From Colletes latitarsis (taxonomy: Eukaryota > Arthropoda > Insecta > Hymenoptera > Colletidae): a stretch of 64,000 nucleotides of DNA. Below the pieces are notes generated by a model. That model ran no database searches, was not told the origin of the DNA, and saw only the letters and a list, made by a program, of their open reading frames with translations. The position numbers were made by a program, and so were the translations under genes. This document shows, in pieces, positions 26,003 through 38,766 of this stretch (positions are counted from its first letter, which is position 1; each line of letters opens with the position of its first letter). Where the stretch lies: contig NW_027488370.1 of assembly GCF_051014445.1 (NCBI RefSeq), forward strand, positions 2,294,001 through 2,358,000, given 5' to 3'.

Positions 26003-27764
26003 ATTGTATCACGTAGTAATGTGGTACCACGCTGAAACAGTCAATTAAACCTGGTTTCAATCAATATTTTAGAGGATAACGCAAGTTAGGTCTGGGATAG
26101 GTGTGGGATTCGCCCTCATCAGGCTCATACTTTCGCGTTTTTCACATACTTGTTGAACTGATCCTGGGTTATTTTCTGGTTTGGATCACATAGTAATGTG
26201 GTACCACACTGAAACAGTCCATTAAACCTGGTTTCCATCAATATTTTAGAGAATAATTCATGTTAGGTCTGGGTTAGGTCTGGGATTTGCTCTCATTTGG
26301 CTTGTACTTTCCAATATTTCTCATACTTGATGGCCTGATTCTGAGCTTTTTCTGGTTTGGATCACGTAGTAATGTGATGCCACACTGAAACAGTCAATTA
26401 ATCCTGGTCTTGATAAATATTTTAGAGGATAACGCATGTTAGGTCTGGGTTAGGTCTAGGATTTGCCCTCATCAGGCTCATTCTTTCGCATCTTTCTCAT
26501 ACTTGATGGCTAGATCCTGGACTTTTTCTGGTTTGGATAACGTAGTAATGTGGTACCACACTGAAACAGTCGATTAAACCTGGTGTCGATCAATATTTTA
26601 GAGGATAACGCATGTTATGTCTAGGTTAGGCTTGGGATTTGCCCTCACCAGACACATACTTTCGTATATTTCTGATACTTCATAGCTAGATCCTGGGCTT
26701 TTTCTGGATTGGATCACGTAGTAATGTGGTACCACACTGAAACAGTCAATTAAACCTTGGTTTCGATCTATATTTTTGAGGATAACGCATGTTAGGTCTA
26801 GGTTAGGTCTGGGATTTACTCTCGTCAGGCTCATACTTTCGAATATTTCCCATTCTTGTTGGCCAGATCCTGGGCTTCCACTGGTTTGGATCACGTAGTA
26901 ATGTGATGCCACACTGAAACAGTCAATTAATCCTGGTCTTGATAAATATTTTAGAGGATAACGCATGTTAGGTCTGGGTTAGGTCTAGGATTTGCCCTCA
27001 TCAGGCTCATTCTTTCGCATCTTTCTCATACTTGATGGCTAGATCCTGGACTTTTTCTGGTTTGGATAACGTAGTAATGTGGTACCACACTGAAACAGTC
27101 GATTAAACCTGGTGTCGATCAATATTTTTTAGGATAACGCATGTTAGGTCTAGGTTAGGTCCGGGATTTGCTCTCGTCAGGCTCATACTTTCGCATATTT
27201 CTCATTCTTATTAGCCAGATCCTGGGCTTCCACTGGTTTGGATCACGTAGCAATGTGATGCCACACTGAAACAGTCAATTAAACCTGGTTTCGATCAATA
27301 TTTTAGAGGATAACGCATGTTAGGTCTGGTTTAGGTCTAGGATTTGCCCTCATCAGGCTCATACTTTCGCATATTTCTCATACTTCATGGCTAGATCCTG
27401 AACTATTACTGGATTGGATCACGTAGTAATGTGGTACCACACTGAAACAGTCAATTAAACCTGGTTTCGATCAATATTTTACTGGATAACGCAAGTTAGG
27501 TCTCGGATAGTTCTGGGATTTGCCCTATACAGGCTCATACTTTCGCATTCTTCACATACTTGTTGAACGGATCCTGGGTTTTTTCTGGTTTGGTTCACGT
27601 AGTAATGTGGTACCACACTGAAACATTCAATTAATCCTGGTCCTGAAAAATATTTTAGAGGATAACGCATGTTAGGTCTGGGTTAGGTCTAGGATTTGCC
27701 CTCATCAGGCTCATACTTTCGCAAATTTCTCATACTTCATGGCTAGATCCTGGGCTATTTCTGG
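26003..27764 (+). repeat. 10-monomer higher-order repeat, unit 2 (1,762 bp)
   Basis: Second full copy. It differs from unit 1 by scattered substitutions only, for example CTGATACTTCATAG where unit 1 has CTCATACTTCATAG, TTTCGAATATTTCCC for TTTTGCATATTTCCC, and GCCCTATACAGG for GCCCTCATCAGG near 27,530. No indel shifts the register anywhere in the unit. This is the most regular classical higher-order repeat in the window. Confidence 0.9.
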
Positions 27765-27985
27765 ATTGTATCACGTAGTAATGTGGTACCACGCTGAAAC
27801 AGTCAATTAAACCTGGTTTCAATCAATATTTTAGAGGATAACGCAAGTTAGGTCTGGGATAGGTGTTGGATTCGCCCTCATCACGCTCATACTTTCGCGT
27901 TTTTCACATACTTGTTGAACTGATCCTGGGTTATTTTCTGGTTTGGATCACATAGTAATGTGGTACCACACTGAAACAGTCGATT
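27765..27985 (+). repeat. 10-monomer higher-order repeat, start of a third unit
   Basis: The register continues at the same 1,762 bp offset for about 220 bp (ATTGTATCAC at 27,765, GGTTTCAATCAAT, GGTTATTTTCTGG). It is lost near 27,980, where CAGTCGATTAAACCAGG replaces the expected CAGTCCATTAAACCTGG. The third copy therefore broke off or was overwritten about 1.25 monomers in. Confidence 0.85.
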
Positions 27986-29529
27986 AAACCAGGTTTCGAT
28001 CAATATTTTTGAGGATAACGCATGTTAGGTCTAGGTTAGGCCTGGGATTTTCACTCATCAGACTCGTACTTTCGCATTCTTCACACACTTGTTGAACGGA
28101 TCCTGGGTTTTTTCTGGTTTGGATCACGTAGTAATGTGGGACCACACTGAAAAAATCAATTGAACCTGGTTTCGATCAATATTTTACTGGATAACGCAAG
28201 TATGTCTCGGATAGTTCTGGGATTTGCCCTCATCAGGCTCATACTTTCGCGTTTTTCACATACTTGTTGAACAGATCCTGGGTTTTTTCTGGTTTGGATC
28301 ACGTAGTAGTGCGGTACCACACTGAAACAGTCCATTCAACCTGGTTTCGATCAATATTTCAGAGGATAACGCATGTTAGGTCTAGGTTAGGCCTGGGATT
28401 TTCACTCACCAGACTCATACTTCCGCATTCTTCACATACTTGTTGAACGGATCCTGGGTTTTTTCTGGTTTGGTTCACGTTGTAATGTGGTACCACACTG
28501 AAACATTCAATTAAACCTGGTCTTGAAAAATATTTTAGAGGATAACGCATATTAGGTCTGGGTTAGGTCTAGGGTTTGCCCTCATCAGGCTCATACTTTC
28601 GCATATTTCTCATACTTCATGGCTAGATCCTGGGCTATTTCTGGATTGTATCACGTAGTAATGTGGTACCACGCTGAAACAGTTAATTAAACCTGGTTTC
28701 GATCAATATTTTAGAGGATAACGCAAGTTAGGTCTGGGATAGGTGTGGGATTCGCCCCAATCAGGCTCATAGTTTCGCGTTTTTCACATACTTGTTGAAC
28801 TGATCCTGGGTTATTTTCTGGTTTGGATCACATAGTAATGTGGTAGCACATTGAAACAGTCGATTAAACCAGGTTTCGATCAATATTTTTGAGTATAACG
28901 CATGTTAGGTCTAGGTTAGGCCTGGGATTTTCATTCATCAGACTCATACTTTCGCATTCTTCACATACTTGTTGAACGGATCCTAGGTTTTTTCTGGTTT
29001 GGATCACGTAGTAATGTGGGACCACACTGAAAAAATCAATTGAACCTGGTTTCGATCAATATTTTAGAGGATTAACAGAAGTTAGGTCTGGGATAGGCCT
29101 GGGATTTGCCCTCATCAGGGTCATACTTTCGCAGTTTTAACATGCATGTTGACATAATCGAGAGTTTTTTCTGCTTTGGATCACGTAGTAAAGTGGTACC
29201 ACACTGTAACAGTCCATTAAACCTGGTTTCGATCAATATTTTTGAGGATAACGCATGTCAGGTCTAGGTTAGGCCAAAGATTTTCACTGATCACAGTCAT
29301 ACTTTCGCATTCTTCACATACTTGTTGAACGGATCCTGGGTTTTTTCTGGTTTGTTTCACGTAGTAATGTGGTACCACACTGAAACATTCAATTAAACCT
29401 GGTCTTGAAAAATATTTTAGAGGATAACGCATGTTAGGTCTGGGTTAGGTCTAGGATTTGCCCTCATCAGGCTCATAGTTTCGCATATTTCTCATACTTC
29501 ATGGCTAGATCCTGAGCTATTACTGGATT

Positions 29530-29705
29530 GGATCACGTAGTAATGTGGTACCACACTGAAACAGTCAATTAAACCTGGTTTCGATCAATATTTTAGAGGA
29601 TAACGCAAGTTAGGTCTGGGATAGTTCTGGGATTTGCCCTCATCAGGCTCATACTTTCGCGTTTTTCACATACTTGATGGCTAGATCCTGGACTTTTTCT
29701 GGTTT
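29530..29705 (+). repeat. Representative 176-bp monomer
   Basis: One complete unit, from GGATCACGTA to the base before the next GGATAACGTA, exactly 176 bases. It has the GGTACC core, the TTTCGATCAAT segment, the AACGCAAGTTAGG version of the middle, and a chimeric 3' part (GTTTTTCACATACTTG joined to ATGGCTAGATCC). That join combines two of the common 3' versions and illustrates how monomers mix alternative segments. It is offered as a reference frame for the positions quoted in other entries; the choice of start base is arbitrary in a circularly permuted tandem repeat. Confidence 0.93.
29544..29555. other. 12-bp perfect palindrome in the monomer (example)
   Basis: TGTGGTACCACA is its own reverse complement, with GGTACC at the centre. 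It recurs at this place in a large share of monomers throughout the window. Alternative versions have GATGCC, GGGACC, GATCCC or GGCACC in the centre, and these break the symmetry. Short dyads are common in centromeric satellites and can be protein sites or can extrude hairpins, but no function is shown here. It is simply the strongest dyad I found in the unit. Confidence 0.85.
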
Positions 29706-31335
29706 GGATAACGTAGTAATGTGGTACCACACTGAAACAGTCGACTAAACCTGGTTTCGATCAATATTTTTTAGGATAACGCATGTTAGGTCTAGGTTAG
29801 GTCTGGGATTTGCTCTCTTTAGGCTCATACTTTCGCATATTTCTCATTCTTGTTGGCCAGATCCTGGGCTACCACTGGTCTGGATCACGTAGTAATGTGA
29901 TGCCACACTGAAACAGTCAATTAATCCTGGTCTTGATAAATAGTTTAGAGGATAACGCAAGTTATGTCTGGGATAGGTCTGGGATTTGCCCTCATCAGGC
30001 TCGTACTTTCGCGTTTTTCACATACTTGTTGAACAGATCCTGGGGTTTTTCTGGTTTGGATCACGTAGTAATGTGGTACCACACTGAAACAGTCCATTAA
30101 ACCTGGTTTCGATCAATATTTTAGAGAATAATTCATGTTAGGTCTGGGTTAGGTCTGGGATTTGCTCTCATCAGACTCGTACTTTCGAGTATTTCTCATT
30201 CTTGGTGGCCAGATTCTGGGCTTTTTCTGGTTTGGATCACGTAGGAATGTGGTACCACACTGAAACAGTCCATTAAACCTGGTTACGATCAATATTTTAG
30301 AGGATAACGCATGTTATGTCTAGGTTGGCTTGGGATTTGCCCTCATCAGACACATACTTTCGCATTCTTCACATACTTGTTGAACAAATCCTGGGTTTTC
30401 TCTGGTTTGGATCACGTAGTAATGTGGTACCACACTGAAACAGTCAATTAAACCTGGTTTCGATCAATATTTTAGAGGATAACGCAAGTTATGTCTGGGA
30501 TAGGTCTGGGATTTGCCCTCATCAGGCTCATACTTTCGCTTTCTTCACATACTTGTTGAACGGATCCTGGGTTTTTTCTGGTTTGGTTCACGTAGTAATG
30601 TGGTACCACACTGAAACATTCAATTAAACCTGGTCCTGAAAAATATTTTAGAGGATAACGCATGTTAGGTCCGGGTTAGGTCTAGGATTTGCCCTCATCA
30701 GGCGCATACTTTCGCATATTTCTCATACTTCATGGCTAGATCCTGAGCTATTACTGGATTGGATTACGTAGTAATGTGGTACCACACTGAAACAGTCAAT
30801 TAAACCTGGTTTCGATCAATATTTTACTGGATAACGCAAGTTAGGTCTCGGATAGTTCTGGGATTTGCCCTCATCAGGCTCATACTTTCGCATTCCTCAC
30901 ATACTTGTTGATCGGATCCTGGGTTTTTTCTGGTTTGGATCTCGTAGTAATGTGGCACCACACTGAAACATTAAATTAAACCTGGGCTTGATAAATATTT
31001 GTGAGGATAACGAATGTTTGGTCTGTGTTAGGTCTAGGATTTGCCCTCATCAGGCTCATACTTTCGCATATTTCTCATACTTCATGGATAGATCCTGGGC
31101 TATTTCTGGATTGGATCACGTAGTAATGTGGTACCACACTGAAACAGTCAATTAAACCTGGTTTCGATCAATATTTTAGAGGATAACGCAAGTTAGGTCT
31201 GGGATAGGTGTGGGATTTGCCCTCATCAGGCTCATACTTTCGCGTTTTTCACATACTTGTTGAACAGATCCTTGGTTTTTTCTGGATTGGATCACGTAGT
31301 AGTGTGGTATCACACTGAAACAGTCCATTAAACCT

Positions 31336-32205
31336 GGTTTCGATCACTATTTTAGAGGATAACGCATGTTAGGTCTGGGTTAGGCCTGGGATTTTCCCTC
31401 ATCAGACTCATACTTTCACATACTTCACATACTTGTTGAACAGATCCTGGGTTTTTTCTACTTTGGATCACGTAGTAAAGTGGTACCACACTGAAACAGC
31501 CAATTAAACCTGTGTTCGATCAATATTTTGGAAGATAACGCATGTTAGGTCTGGGTTAGGTCTGGGATTTGCGCTCATCAGTGTAATACCTTCGCATATT
31601 TCTCATACTTGATGGCGAGATCCTGGGGTTTTTCTTGATTGCATCACGTAGTAATGTGGTACCACACTGAAACAGTCAATTAAACCTGGTTTCGATCAAT
31701 ATTTTAGAGGGTTAACAGAAGTTAGGTCTGGGATAGGTCTTGGATTTGCCCTCATCAGGCTCGTACTTTCGCGTTTTTCACATACCTGTAGAACAGATCC
31801 TGGGTTTTTTCTGGATTGGATCACGCAGTAATGTGGCACCACACCGAAACATTCAATTAAACCTGGCCTGGATAAGTATTTTAGAGGATACCGCATGTTA
31901 GGTCTAGGTTAGGCCTGGGATTTGCCCTCATCAGGGTCATACTTTCGCAGTTTTAACATGCATGTTGACATAATCGAGAGTTTTTACTGCTTTGGATCAC
32001 GTAGTAAAGTGGTACCACACTGTAACAGTCCATTAAACCTGGTTTCGATCACTATTTTAGAGGATAACGCATGTTAGGTCTGGGTTAGGCCTGGGATTTT
32101 CCCTCATCAGACTCATACTTTCACATACTTCACATACTTGTTGAACAGATCCTGGGTTTTTTCTACTTTGGATCACGTAGTAAAGTGGTACCACACTGAA
32201 ACAGT
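31336..32205 (+). repeat. Five-monomer stretch with a repeat four monomers apart
   Basis: The pair CGATCACTATTTTAGAGG plus TTTTCCCTCATCAGACTC plus TTTCACATACTTCACATAC plus TTTTTTCTACTTTGG occurs at 31,341-31,490 and again at 32,046-32,195, an offset of 705 (4 x 176 plus 1). The extra base lies in the intervening sequence, probably in the GGTTAACAGAAG variant near 31,710. Confidence 0.7.
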
Positions 32206-33439
32206 CAATTAAACCTGGTTTCGATCAATATTTTACTGGATAACGCAAGTTAGGTCTCGGACAGTTCTGGGATTTGCCCTCATCAGGCTCATACTTTCTC
32301 ATTCTTCACATACTTGTTGAACGGATCCTGGGTTTTTTCTGGTTTGGTTCACGTAGTAATGTGGGACCACACTGAAAAAATGAATTAAACCTGGTCTTGA
32401 TAAATATTTTAGAGGATAACGCATGTTAGGTCTGGGTTAGGTCTAGGATTTGCCCTCATCAGGCTCATACTTTCGCATGTTTCTCATACTTCATGGCTAG
32501 ATCCTGAGCTATTACTGGATTGGATCACGTAGTAATGTGGTACCACACTGAAACAGTCAATTAAACCTGGTTTCGATCAATATTTTACTGGATAACGCAA
32601 GTTAGGTCTCGGATAGTTCTGGGATTCGCCCTCATCAGGCTCATACTTTCGCGTTTTTCACATACTTGTTGAACAGATCCTGGGTTTTTTCTGGTTTGGA
32701 TCACGTAGTAGTGCGGTACCACACTGAAACAGTCCATTCAACCTGGTTTCGATCAATATTTCAGAGGATAACGCATGTTAGGTCTAGGTTAGGCCTGGGA
32801 TTTTCACTCACCAGACTCATACTTCCGCATTCTTCACATACTTGTTGAACGGATCCTGGGTTTTTTCTGGTTTGGATCTCGTAGTAATGTGGCACCACAC
32901 TGAAACATTAAATTAAACCTGGGCTTGATAAATATTTTAGAGGATAACGCATGTTAGGTCTGGTTTAGGTCTAGGATTTGCCCTCACCAGGCTCATACTT
33001 TCGCATATTTCTCATACTTCATGGCTAGATCCTGAACTATTACTGGATTGGATCACGTAGTAATGTGGTACCACACTGAAACAGTCAATTAAACCTGGTT
33101 TCGATCAATATTTTACTGGATAACGCAAGTTAGGTCTCGGATAGTTCTGGGATTTGCCCTCATCAGGCTCATACTTTCGCATTCTTCACATACTTGTGGA
33201 ACGGATGCTGGGCTTTTTCTGGTTTGGTTCACGTAGTAATGAGGTACCACACTGAAACATTCAATTAAACCTGGTCCTGAAAAATATTTTAGAGGATAAC
33301 GCATGTTAGGTCCGGGTTAGGTCTAGGATTTGCCTTCATCAGGCGCATACTTTCGCATATTTCTCATACTTCATGGCTAGATCCTGAGCTATTACTGGAT
33401 TGGATCACGTAGTAATGTGGTACCACACTGAAACAGTCA

Positions 33440-33912
33440 ATTAAACCTGGTTTTGATCAATATTTTAGAGAATAATTCATGTTATGTCTAGGTTAGTTCT
33501 GGGATTTGCTCTCATCAGGCTCATTCTTTCGCATATTTCTCATACTTGATGGCTAGATCCTGGGCTTTCTCTGGATTGCATCACGTACTAATGAAGTACA
33601 ACACCGAAACAGTCAATTAAACCTGGTTTCCAGCAATATTTTAGAGGACAACGCATGTTAGGTCTAGGTAAGCCCTGGGATTTGCCCTCATCAGGGTCAT
33701 ACTTTCGCAGTTTTAACATACATGTTGACCTGATCGAGGGTTTTTTCTGGTTTGGATCACGTAGTAAAGTGGTACCACACTGAAACAGTCCATTAAACCT
33801 GGTTTCGATCAATATTTTACAGGATAACGCATGTTAGGTCTAGGTTAGCCCTGGGATTTTCACTCATCAGACCCATACTTTCGCATTCTTCACATACTTG
33901 TTGAACGGATCC
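33440..33912 (+). repeat. Block shared with 43,297-43,769
   Basis: Offset 9,857 (56 x 176 plus 1). Shared rare features are GTTATGTCTAGGTTAGTTC, GAAGTACAACACCGAAA, TTTCCAGCAATATTTTAGAGG, CTAGGTAAGCCCTGGG and CAGACCCATACTTTCG. It ties the mosaic compartment to the homogenised one to its right, and shows that long-distance exchange crosses the compartment boundary. Confidence 0.8.
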
Positions 33913-35069
33913 TGTGTTTTTACTGGATTGGATCACGTAGTAATGTGGCACCACACTGAAACAGTCAATTAAACCTGGTTTCGATCAATATTTTAGAGGA
34001 TAACGCAAGTTAGGTCTAGGTTAGGTCTGGGATTTTCACTCATCAGACTCATACTTTCGCATTCTTCACATACTTGTTCAACGGATCCTGTGTTTTTTCT
34101 GGTTTGGATCACGTAGTAATGTGGTACCACACTGAAACAGTCGATTAAACCTGGTTTCGATCAATATTTTTGAGGATAACGCATGTTAGGTTTGGGTTAG
34201 GTCTAGGATTTGCCCTCATCAGGCTCATACTTTCGCATATTTCTCATACTTCATGGCTAGATCCTGGGCTGTTTCTGGATTGTATCACGTAGTAATGTGG
34301 TACCACGCTGAAACAGTGATTTTATCCGGGTTTGATCAATATTTTAGAGGATAACGCAAGTAAGGTCTGGGATAGGTCTGGGATTCGCCCTCATCAGGCT
34401 CATACTTTCGCGTTTTTCACATACTTGTTGAACTGATCCTGGGTTTTTTCTGGTTTGGATCACGTAGCAATGTGGTACCACACTGAAACAGTCCATTAAA
34501 CCTGGTTTCGATCAATATTTTAGAGAATAATTCATGTTAGGTCTAGGTTAGGTCTGGGATTTGCTCTCATCAGGCTCATTCTTTCGCATATTTCTCATAC
34601 TTGATGGCTAGATCCAGGCCTTTTTCTGGATTGCATCACGTAGTAATGAAGTACAACACTGAAACAGTCAATTAAACCTGGTTTCCATCAATATTTTAGA
34701 GGACAACGCAAGTTAGGTCTGGGATAGGTCTAGGATTCGCCCTCATCAGGCTCATACTTTCGCATATTTCTCATACTTCATGGCTAGATCCTGGGCTGTT
34801 TCTGGATTGTATCACGTAGTAATGTGGTACCACGCTGAGACAGTCAATTAATCCTGGTTCCGATCACTATTTTAGAAGATAACGCATGTTAGGTCTGGGT
34901 TAGGTCTAGGATTTGCCCTCATGAGGCTCATACTTTCGCGTTTTTCACATACTTGTTGAAGAGATCGTGGGTATTTTCTGGTTATGGATCACGTAGTAAT
35001 GTGGTACCACACTGAAGCAGTCCATTAAACCTGGTTTCGATCAATATTTTAGAGAATAATCCATGTTAG

Positions 35070-37430
35070 TTCTAGGTTAGGTCTGGGATTTGCTCTCATC
35101 AGGCTCATTCTTTCGAATATTTCTCATACTTGATGGCTAGATCTTGGGCTTTTTCTGGATTGCGTCACGTAGTAATGTAGTACCACACTGAAACAGTCAA
35201 TGGAATCTGGTTTCCATCAATATTTTAGAGAACAACACAAGTTATGTCTGGGATAGGTCTGGGATTTGCCCTCATCAGGGTCATACTTTCGCATTTTTCA
35301 CATACTTGTTGAACAGATCCTGGGTTTTTTCTTGTTTGGATCACGTAGTAATCTGGTACCACACTGAAACAGTCCATAAAACCTGGTTTCGAACAATATT
35401 TTAGAGAATAATTCATGTTAGGTCTAGGTTAGGTCTGGGATTTGCTTTCATCAGGCTCATTCTTTCGCGTATTTCTCATACTTGATGGCTAGATCTTGGG
35501 CTTTTTCTGGATTGCATCACGTAGTAATGTAGTACCACACTGAAACAGTCAGTGGAATCTGGTTTCCATCAATATTTTAGAGGACAACGCAAGTTAGGTC
35601 TGGATTAGGTCCAGGGTTTGACCTCGTCAGGCTCATACTTTCGCATATTTCTCATACTTCATGGCTAGATCCTGGGCTATTTCTGGATTGGATCACGTAG
35701 TAATGTGGTACCACACTGAAACGGTCAATTAAACCTGGTTTCAATCAATATTTTTGGGGATAACGCATGTTAGGTCTAGGTTAGGCCGGGGATTTTCACT
35801 CATCAGTCTCATACTTTCGCAGTTTTAACATACATGTTGGCCTGATCGAGGGTTTTTTCTGCTTTGGATCACGTAGTGAAGTGGTACCACACTGAAGCGG
35901 TCCATTAAACCTGGTTTCGATCAATATTTTAGAGGATAACGCATGTTAGGTTTGGGTTACGTCTAGGATTTGCCCTCATCAGGCTCATACTTTCGCATAT
36001 TTCTCATACTTCATGGCTAGATCCTGGGCTGTTTCTGGATTGTATCACGTAGTAATGTGGTACCACGCTGAAACAGTCAATTAATCCTGGTTTCGATCAA
36101 TATTTTAGAGGATAACGCAAGTTGGGTCTGGGATAGGTCTGGGATTCGCCCTCATCAGGCTCATACTTTCGCGTTTTTCACATACTTGTTGAACAGATCC
36201 TGGGTTTTTTCTGGTTTGGGTCACGTAGTAATGTAGTACCACTCTGAAACAGTCCATTAAACCTGGTTTCGATCAATATTTTAGAGGATAACGCATGTTA
36301 GGTTTGGGTTACGTCTAGGATTTGCCCTCATCAGGCTCATACTTTCGCATATTTCTCATACTTCATGGCTAGATCCTGGGTTTTTCCTGGTTTGGATCAC
36401 GTAGCAATGTGGTACCACACTGAAACAGTCGATTAAACCTGGTTTCGATCAATATTTTAGAGGATAACGCAAGTTTGGTCTGGGATAGGTCTGGGATTTG
36501 CCCTCATCAGGCTCATACTTTCGCGTTTTTCACATACTTGTTGAACAGATCCTGGGTTTTTTCTGGTTTGGGTCACGTAGTAATGTAGTACCACTCTGAA
36601 ACAGTCGATTAAACCAGGTTTCGATCAATATTTTTGAGGATAACGCATATTAGGTCCAGGTTAGGTCTGGGATTTTCACTCATCAGACTCATACTTTCGC
36701 ATTCTTCACATACTTGTTGAACGGATCCTGGGTTTTTTCTGGTTTGGATCACGCAGTAATGTGGGACCACACTGAAACAATCAATTAAACCTGGTCTTGA
36801 TAAATATTTTAGAGGATAACGCAAGTTTGGTCTGGGATAGGTCTGGGATTCGCCCTCATCAGGCTCATACTTTCGCGTTTTTCACATACTTGTTGAACTG
36901 ATCCTGGGTTTTTTCTGGTTTGGATCACGTAGTAATGTGGGACCACACAGAAACAATCAATTAAACCTGGTATTGATAAATATTTTAGAGGATAACGCAA
37001 GTTTGGTCTGGGATAGGTCTGGGATTTGCCCTCATCAGGCTCATACTTTCGCGTTTTTCACATACTTGTTGAACAGATCCTGGGTTTTTTCTGGTTTGGG
37101 TCACGTAGTAATGTGGTACCACGCTGAAACAGTCAATTAATCCTGGTTTCGATCAATATTTTAGAGGATAACGGAAGTTAGGTCTGGGATAGGTCTGGGA
37201 TTTGCCCTCATCAGGCTCATACTTTCGCGTTTTTCACATACTTCATGGCTAGATCCTGGGCTGTTTCTGGATTGTATCACGTAGTAATGTGGTACCACGC
37301 TGAAACAGTCAATTAAACCTGGTTTCGATCAATATTTTAGAGGATAACGCAAGTTTGGTCTGGGATAGGTCTGGGATTCGCCCTCATCAGGCTCATACTT
37401 TCGCGTTTTTCACATACTTGTTGAACTGAT
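35070..37430 (+). repeat. 2.4-kb block, copy 1
   Basis: This block recurs at 38,767-41,655, first at offset 3,697 (21 x 176 plus 1) and, right of about 36,575, at offset 4,225, because the second copy has three more monomers. Markers are GTCAATGGAATCTGG, TTTCTTGTTTGGATCACG with GTAATCTGG, AACCTGGTTTCGAACAAT, GCATATTAGGTCC, CACAGAAACAATC and GATAACGGAAG. Its first part is also found at 41,700-42,590 and 47,393-48,150, and its last part at 44,700-45,600. Confidence 0.85.
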
Positions 37431-37654
37431 CCTGGGTTTTTTCTGGTTTGGATCACGTAGTAATGTCGGACCACACTGAAACAATCAATTAAACCTGGTC
37501 TTGATAAATATTTTAGAAGATAACGCAAGTTTGGTCTGGGATAGGTCTGGGATTTGCCCTCATCAGGCTCATACTTTCGCGTTTTTCACATACTTGTTGA
37601 ACGGATCCTGGGTTTTTTCTGGTTTGGATCACGTAGTAATGTGGGACCACACTG

Positions 37655-38405
37655 AAACAGTCAATTAAACCTGGTTTTGATCAATATTTTAGAGAATAAT
37701 TCATGTTAGGTCTAGGTTAGGTCTGGTATTTGCTCTCATCAGGCTCATACTTTCGCATATTTCTCATACTTCACGGCTAGATCCGGGGCTGTTTCAGGAT
37801 TGTATCACGTAGTAATGTGGTACCACGCTGAAACAGTCAATTAAACCTGGTTTCGTTGAATCATTTTAGAGGATAACGCTAGTTAGGTCTGGGATAGGTC
37901 TGGGATTTGCCCTCAGCAGGCTCATACTTTCGCGTTTTTCACATACTTGTTGAACAGATCCTGGGTTTTTTCTGGTTTGCGTCACGTAGTAGTGCGGTAC
38001 CACACTGAAACAGTCGATTAAACCAGGTTTCGTTCAATATTTTTGAGGATAATGCATGTTAGGTCTAGGTTAGGCCGGGGATTTTCACTCATCAGACTCA
38101 TACTTTCGCATTCTTCACATACTTATTGAACGGATCCTGGGTTTTCACTGGATTGGATCACGTAGTAATGTGGCACCACACTGAAACAGTCAATTAAACC
38201 TAGTTTCGATCAATATTTCAGAGAATAATTCATGTTAGGTCTAGGTTAGGTCTGGGATTTGCTCTCATCAGGCTCATTCTTTCACATATTTCTCATACTT
38301 GATGGCTAGATCCAGGCCTTTTTCTGGATTGCATCACGTAGTAATGAAGTACAACACTGAAACAGTCAATTAAACCTGGTTTCCATCAATATTTTAGAGG
38401 ACAAC
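37655..38405 (+). repeat. Recurrent cassette, copy 1
   Basis: First example of a cassette with CACGGCTAGATCCGGGG, GTTTCGTTGAATCATTTTAG, AACGCTAGTTAGG, CCCTCAGCAGGC, TTTGCGTCACGTAGTAGTG and GTTCAATATTTTTGAGG. Anchored on TGAATCATTTT it occurs at 37,858, 49,651, 52,114, 56,690, 60,563 and 63,381. The GCTAGTTAGG to GTTCAATATTTTTGAGG part repeats at once 528 bp downstream (CAGCAGG at 37,914 and 38,442), a local three-monomer duplication. Confidence 0.83.
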
Positions 38406-38766
38406 GCTAGTTAGGTCTGGGATAGGTCTGGGATTTGCCCTCAGCAGGCTCATACTTTCGCGTTTTTCACATACTTGTTGAACAGATCCTGGGTTTTTTC
38501 TGGTTTGCGTCACGTAGTAGTGCGGTACCACACTGAAACAGTCGATTAAACCAGGTTTCGTTCAATATTTTTGAGGATAATGCATGTTAGGTCTAGGTTA
38601 GGCCGGGGATTTGCCCTCATCAGGCTCATACTTTCGCGTTTTTCACTTACTTGTTGAACGGATCCTGGGTTTTTTCTGGTTTGGATCACGTAGTAATGTG
38701 GGACCACACTGAAACAGTCAATTAAACCTGGTTTTGATCAATATTTTAGAGAATAATTCATGTTAG

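Larger units (their letters stand above)
27986..34839 (+). repeat. Compartment 3: mosaic satellite with short duplications
   Basis: Continuous monomers, no gene. Typical features are GTCTCGGATAGTTCTGG with TTTTACTGGATAACGC, CTATTACTGGATTGG ends, and monomers with TTAACATGCATGTTGACATAATCGAGAG (29,130 and 31,955). Only short blocks repeat: 28,170-28,465 matches 32,572-32,867 at an offset of 4,402 (shared core TAGTAGTGCGGTACC). I see no regular higher-order period. Several monomers share the higher-order repeat's CTGAACTATTACTGG type (for example near 33,030), suggesting older shared ancestry. Confidence 0.75.

Noticed and set aside
5104..26966. Longer minus-strand frames of 115-157 codons (5,104-5,475; 11,789-12,160; 19,908-20,255; 20,134-20,607; 26,598-26,966)
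   Set aside because: These run through two or three monomers where chance variants removed stops. They repeat the same peptide in shifted frames and are copied along with the surrounding blocks, so they are not evidence of coding.
37850..37866. Possible CENP-B box in TTTCGTTGAATCATTTT (also near 49,643, 52,106, 56,682, 60,555 and 63,373)
   Set aside because: It matches the first half of the known 17-bp box (YTTCGTTGG) apart from one base but lacks the required CGGG in the second half. It is present only in the recurrent cassette.
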